This document shows positions 12,015 to 14,353 of a DNA stretch of 14,353 nt, one piece after another (within the stretch, counting starts at the first letter, position 1; each line of letters opens with the position of its first letter). The stretch is from an uncultured Veillonella sp. (GTDB taxonomy: Bacteria > Bacillota > Negativicutes > Veillonellales > Veillonellaceae): contig NZ_CAKPTN010000031.1 of the NCBI RefSeq assembly GCF_934190855.1, positions 1-14,353 of the forward strand. The letters run 5' to 3'. A program made the position numbers and the translations under genes. Under the pieces are notes generated by a model, which saw only the letters and a program-made list of their open reading frames with translations, had not been told where the DNA came from and searched no databases.

Positions 12015-12614
12015 TCAGCCTTCATCGTCCACAGGTAGTCGCACTGTATCTGCACTTTGATTTATCTCTTCAAAGCAAGGACAGTCTTTACCGTGATCGT
12101 TGATAAGGCCGCTGGCTTGGAGGTGCGAATAGATCGTAACAGGCCCGACAAACTTGAAGCCTCTTTTCTTTAGGTCTTTGCTAATCCGCGTAGATAAACC
12201 GTTCTTAGCGGGCACCTGCCCATCTGGATGCTTGTCATAGATAATGGTCTTGTTATTTGTGAAAGCCCAAATATAATTGCAAAACGAACCAAATTCAGAT
12301 TGAATACGTTTAAAAGCAGAAGCATTATTAATAATCGCTTCGATTTTTGGACGGGACTTGAGCATACCCTCGGTTTGCATAATCCGGTTGATGTCGCTTT
12401 CACTATAAGAAGAGACTGCCTCAATATCAAAATTATCAAAGCAGCCTCGAATAATGTCGCGTTTATTTAAAATAGTAAGCCAGCTAAGGCCACATTGGAG
12501 GCTTTCAAGACAAAGATGTTCAAATTGAAGCCTATCATCATGAATTGGTCGGCCCCACTCATGATCGTGGTACGCCTGATACAAAGGCGTCGTCGGCCAG
12601 TCGCAAGTTGCCAT
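12015..12614 (-). CDS. tag: DNA-3-methyladenine glycosylase I
   Basis: A 199-aa cytoplasmic base-excision repair enzyme that removes 3-methyladenine from alkylated DNA. It matches E. coli Tag along its length: MATCDW at the start with zinc ligand Cys4, YQAYHDHEWG with His16, CLESLQCGLSWLTIL (the conserved glutamate and substrate-pocket region), KKRGFKFVGP, and NDHGKDCPC near the C-terminus with the remaining His and Cys zinc ligands. A tail of about 18 residues after it is not conserved. I chose ATG at 12612-12614, where it overlaps the preceding stop codon as TAATG, since family homology starts exactly there; an upstream ATG at 12635 adds seven unrelated residues. The overlap suggests translational coupling with the membrane protein gene. 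Confidence 0.95.
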   Translation of the reverse strand: MATCDWPTTPLYQAYHDHEWGRPIHDDRLQFEHLCLESLQCGLSWLTILNKRDIIRGCFDNFDIEAVSSYSESDINRIMQTEGMLKSRPKIEAIINNASAFKRIQSEFGSFCNYIWAFTNNKTIIYDKHPDGQVPAKNGLSTRISKDLKKRGFKFVGPVTIYSHLQASGLINDHGKDCPCFEEINQSADTVRLPVDDEG

Positions 12615-13057
12615 TACACACCACCATGCGCCCATACGAGGACGTCATACATGAGCGCCACCACGAGGCCCATCAGGAGATGTCCGCCTACGTAAAATGG
12701 CACGAGATAATAGATGAATAACAATAGAGAATGCAAGGTTTTGCGGAGCCATACAATCGGTGTAGACGTGCCGCCACCCACCTTGCCGTCGAGCCAGTTA
12801 TGGACGATGTAAATGGGCGTGCCTAAACGATGAATCCAATCGGGCACACGCACTCTAGGATTTAAGCCAGGGCAATAAAAAATCACGAGCGGCAAAGCCA
12901 CCGCATCAAGGATGAGCAAGACGGTTAACATCAAAGCAAACAAATCAACTTCGCCTTCCCACGTGAGAGGATGTGCTACAAAACGAGCGCCCCACAAATA
13001 GGCTTTGTATACGATATACGGTTCTAATAGCCATAATAAGGGCTTCACTACACTCAT
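12614..13057 (-). CDS. Membrane protein of unknown function, coupled to tag
   Basis: Not recognised. Using the ATG at 13057 it is 147 aa with about three or four hydrophobic segments: VKPLLWLLEPYIVYKAYLWG, LFALMLTVLLILDAVALPLVIFY, and LLLFIYYLVPFYVGG running into LLMGLVVALMYDVLVW. Between them lies a polar loop PDWIHRLGTPIYIVHNWLDGK. The frame remains open to ATG codons at 13078 and 13138. I prefer 13057 because a terminator-like hairpin (13091-13108 with T-tract) would otherwise lie inside the coding region and the added residues are not membrane-like; the ribosome binding site (GGTAG) is weak at every choice. Its stop overlaps the tag start by one base, so the two are co-expressed. There is no evident functional link to DNA repair. 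Confidence 0.6.
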   Translation of the reverse strand: MSVVKPLLWLLEPYIVYKAYLWGARFVAHPLTWEGEVDLFALMLTVLLILDAVALPLVIFYCPGLNPRVRVPDWIHRLGTPIYIVHNWLDGKVGGGTSTPIVWLRKTLHSLLLFIYYLVPFYVGGHLLMGLVVALMYDVLVWAHGGV

Positions 13058-13078
13058 GGGACTACCTACGCCAAACAT

Positions 13079-13108
13079 AAAATAATAAAAACTACGCATT
13101 TGCGTAGT
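13079..13108 (-). promoter_or_regulatory. Leader hairpin with T-tract, possible attenuator
   Basis: ACTACGCA (13091-13098) pairs with TGCGTAGT (13101-13108). On the minus strand it is followed by TTTTTATTATTTT, 22-50 bases before the ATG at 13057. A TATAAT (plus 13234-13239) further upstream would give a leader of about 170 bases containing this hairpin. It looks like an intrinsic terminator in the 5' leader. Confidence 0.5.
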
Positions 13109-13410
13109 CGTTTGATATATACAACGTTCCGATCGCATCGACTAAATAGTAAGAACTACCTAGATTTTCTTAACGAAAAACTAGTTTACACACACAATTT
13201 TTAGTCCTTTTATACATCGATTTCTATACTAATATTATATCAGATTTTGGCCTTTTTGTGGGGGTAAAATTAACAAAATTTTGCTAAAATATACAATTTA
13301 TAGTAGTTATCAATACAAGAACCCACTATATAAGCCATTCCTCACCATCACCTCATATATACTTATTTTTCATCAAATTTATGACTTATTTTGATAAATC
13401 AAACGGCAAA
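13109..13410. other. AT-rich spacer with the promoter region of the membrane protein-tag operon
   Basis: No gene is seen. It has the TATAAT at plus 13234-13239 (minus strand) without a consensus -35, and TTTGAT-AA-ATCAAA at 13390-13403, a short near-palindrome directly before the next terminator. Confidence 0.45.
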
Positions 13411-13438
13411 AAAGCAGCCACTAGGGGCTGCCTTTTTT
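13405..13438. terminator. Intrinsic terminator after the flavin reductase gene
   Basis: GCAGCC (13414-13419) pairs with GGCTGC (13426-13431), with six A before the stem and CTTTTTT after it, so it can act on both strands. On the minus strand it reads stem, TTTTTTGCCGTTT. It lies 65 bp past the stop at 13504. Confidence 0.88.
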
Positions 13439-13503
13439 GTATGCCAAAATTGGTTTGGCTATATTTTGTTTTGATCTGTAAGCTATATTGATTAATCTAG
13501 AAC

Positions 13504-14040
13504 CTATTTCTCTATAGCCTCAACTACTTCGCCGATGTACATATAGTGTGGTTCCCAACGATCTTTACCAACTTGAGTATACATAGACGGATTCGCTGCA
13601 TAATATTCCTTTACGTTATCTGCCAAATGTGCTTCATCAAATTGATGTTCATACAGTTTTTTACATACAAATGTTAAATCTGCTTCTTTGAAGGTCACTC
13701 CATCGCCTGCTGCCACTGGTGTTAAACCAGAGTTAGCAACCTTATCTTCGTCGCGGCCCGAATGAGAACCTAAGTAACCAAGAGCCTTACGTTGGCTTTC
13801 AGGGAAGAAACTAACTGTAAAGGTATCGTATTTCGCCATGAATTCTTGTGTATAACGAGCTGGATGAATGTACACGGTCACCGTGGACATGTCGCCGCCA
13901 TTAGGCCCCCATACGTTGCCCATACTGCCCCAGCTAACTGTACAAGTATTAAAATCATCAAGCGTGCCTGCTGTAACAAGAGCCCAACGCTCCTCAAACA
14001 TGGTAAAAGCCTTATAATCCTTCGTTTCAAATGGTTTCAT
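13504..14040 (-). CDS. Flavin reductase family protein (flavoredoxin-like, FMN-binding)
   Basis: A 178-aa cytoplasmic protein of the flavin reductase-like split-barrel family. Diagnostic parts are ERWALVTAG, then TCTVSWGSMGNVWG near residues 32-45, TVYIHPARYTQEFM, FTVSFFPESQRKALGYLGSHSGRD, and the C-terminal HYMYIGEVV. The SHSGRD block and the TVSWG block line the FMN site in this family. It may pass electrons to an acceptor rather than reduce free flavin; the partner is unknown. The ATG at 14040 is chosen because GGAGG at 14046-14050 lies 5 bases upstream; the ATG at 14052 would place that site inside the gene. It starts 21 bp after the partial gene upstream and is likely in one operon with it. 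Its neighbours give no pathway. Confidence 0.92.
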   Translation of the reverse strand: MKPFETKDYKAFTMFEERWALVTAGTLDDFNTCTVSWGSMGNVWGPNGGDMSTVTVYIHPARYTQEFMAKYDTFTVSFFPESQRKALGYLGSHSGRDEDKVANSGLTPVAAGDGVTFKEADLTFVCKKLYEHQFDEAHLADNVKEYYAANPSMYTQVGKDRWEPHYMYIGEVVEAIEK

Positions 14041-14061
14041 AATGACCTCCAAACATAGAAT

Positions 14062-14353
14062 TTACTTAACAACAGTCTCATCAAAATGTTCTTTATACAC
14101 TTCATAATACACCGCATCAGCAATATCGTAAAACTCTTTATTTCGTGAATCTTTCACAACTGGTCTGCGCAAAAAGGCGCCTCGATCGATAGGCCTAGGC
14201 GTTCCATCAAATCCAAAACGACTGATTTCCTCTTCATCGCGCACAATACCTGGATTCGACCACATATCTTCATTCATAGTCGCATCCGCATCAGTATTAA
14301 CGGTTGCTGTTCCTTGCTGTTGAGCTCGATAGGCCTTACTAGCTGCGGAATTA
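14062..14353 (-). CDS. Unknown protein, 3' portion only
   Basis: The frame is open from the right window edge to the stop at 14062, so 96 codons of a gene starting outside the window are visible. An internal ATG at 14277 has no ribosome binding site and is not a likely start. The visible part begins with a low-complexity Ala/Gln/Thr-rich stretch (AYRAQQQGTATVNTDADAT), then a charged region with FGFDGTPRPIDRGAFLRRP and ends EFYDIADAVYYEVYKEHFDE. There are no cysteines and no membrane segment. The linker-like start would fit the segment after a signal or lipoprotein peptide, but this is a guess. I recognise no family. It precedes the flavin reductase gene by 21 bp. Confidence 0.6.
   Translation of the reverse strand, partial: NSAASKAYRAQQQGTATVNTDADATMNEDMWSNPGIVRDEEEISRFGFDGTPRPIDRGAFLRRPVVKDSRNKEFYDIADAVYYEVYKEHFDETVVK

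Noticed and set aside
12615..12635. ATG start of Tag at 12635
   Set aside because: It adds seven unrelated residues and a larger overlap; Tag homology and zinc ligand Cys4 fit the ATG at 12614.
1..14353. tRNA, rRNA, prophage or insertion sequence
   Set aside because: No cloverleaf, rRNA-like stretch, transposase or integrase motif, or target-site duplication was recognised by eye; a tRNAscan or ISfinder search was not possible here.

Overview
The window looks like a chromosomal segment of a low-to-moderate GC diderm Firmicute. Negativicutes, most likely Veillonella or a close relative, is my best guess from the protein families, the AT-rich spacers and the strong GGAGG ribosome binding sites. 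No rRNA, 16S-linked marker or tRNA is present to confirm this. Almost every gene is on the minus strand; the nitroreductase at 5020-5610 is the only convincing plus-strand gene.

Layout from low to high coordinates: a GH3 beta-N-acetylhexosaminidase lipoprotein running off the left edge; a small BFD-like [2Fe-2S] protein; a site-2-protease-like membrane protein that has lost every expected metal ligand; a carboxymuconolactone-decarboxylase-family protein; a small secreted protein of unknown function; an OhrR-type MarR regulator without cysteine; the nitroreductase; a heavy-metal P1B-type ATPase; a 257-residue membrane-only relative of that ATPase; an ArsC/Spx-family thioredoxin-fold protein; a HigBA toxin-antitoxin pair; a DUF554 membrane protein; 3-methyladenine DNA glycosylase I overlapping an unknown membrane protein; a flavin reductase family protein; and the 3' part of an unknown gene at the right edge.

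The most unusual part is 7788-9101. The full ATPase (645 aa) and the 257-aa protein align without gaps across their membrane helices, including the CPC motif. The second protein lacks the actuator domain and the whole phosphorylation/nucleotide-binding domain. Both genes have a nearly identical 16-bp CsoR-like operator upstream (ATACCC-N4-GGGTAT). The ATPase has two copies, one of them exactly in the spacer of a good promoter. Tandem terminators separate the genes, so they look like two independently transcribed members of one metal-responsive regulon. No CsoR-family regulator gene lies in the window.

Other regulatory structure is clear. The MarR gene has an OhrR-like palindrome over its own -10 box. 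higBA has two 19-bp palindromes 32 bp apart, one filling the promoter spacer. Intrinsic terminators follow most genes. Two sets of AT-rich tandem repeats (25-bp and 28-bp units, three copies each) lie upstream of minus-strand genes. There is no sign of phage, insertion sequences or CRISPR.
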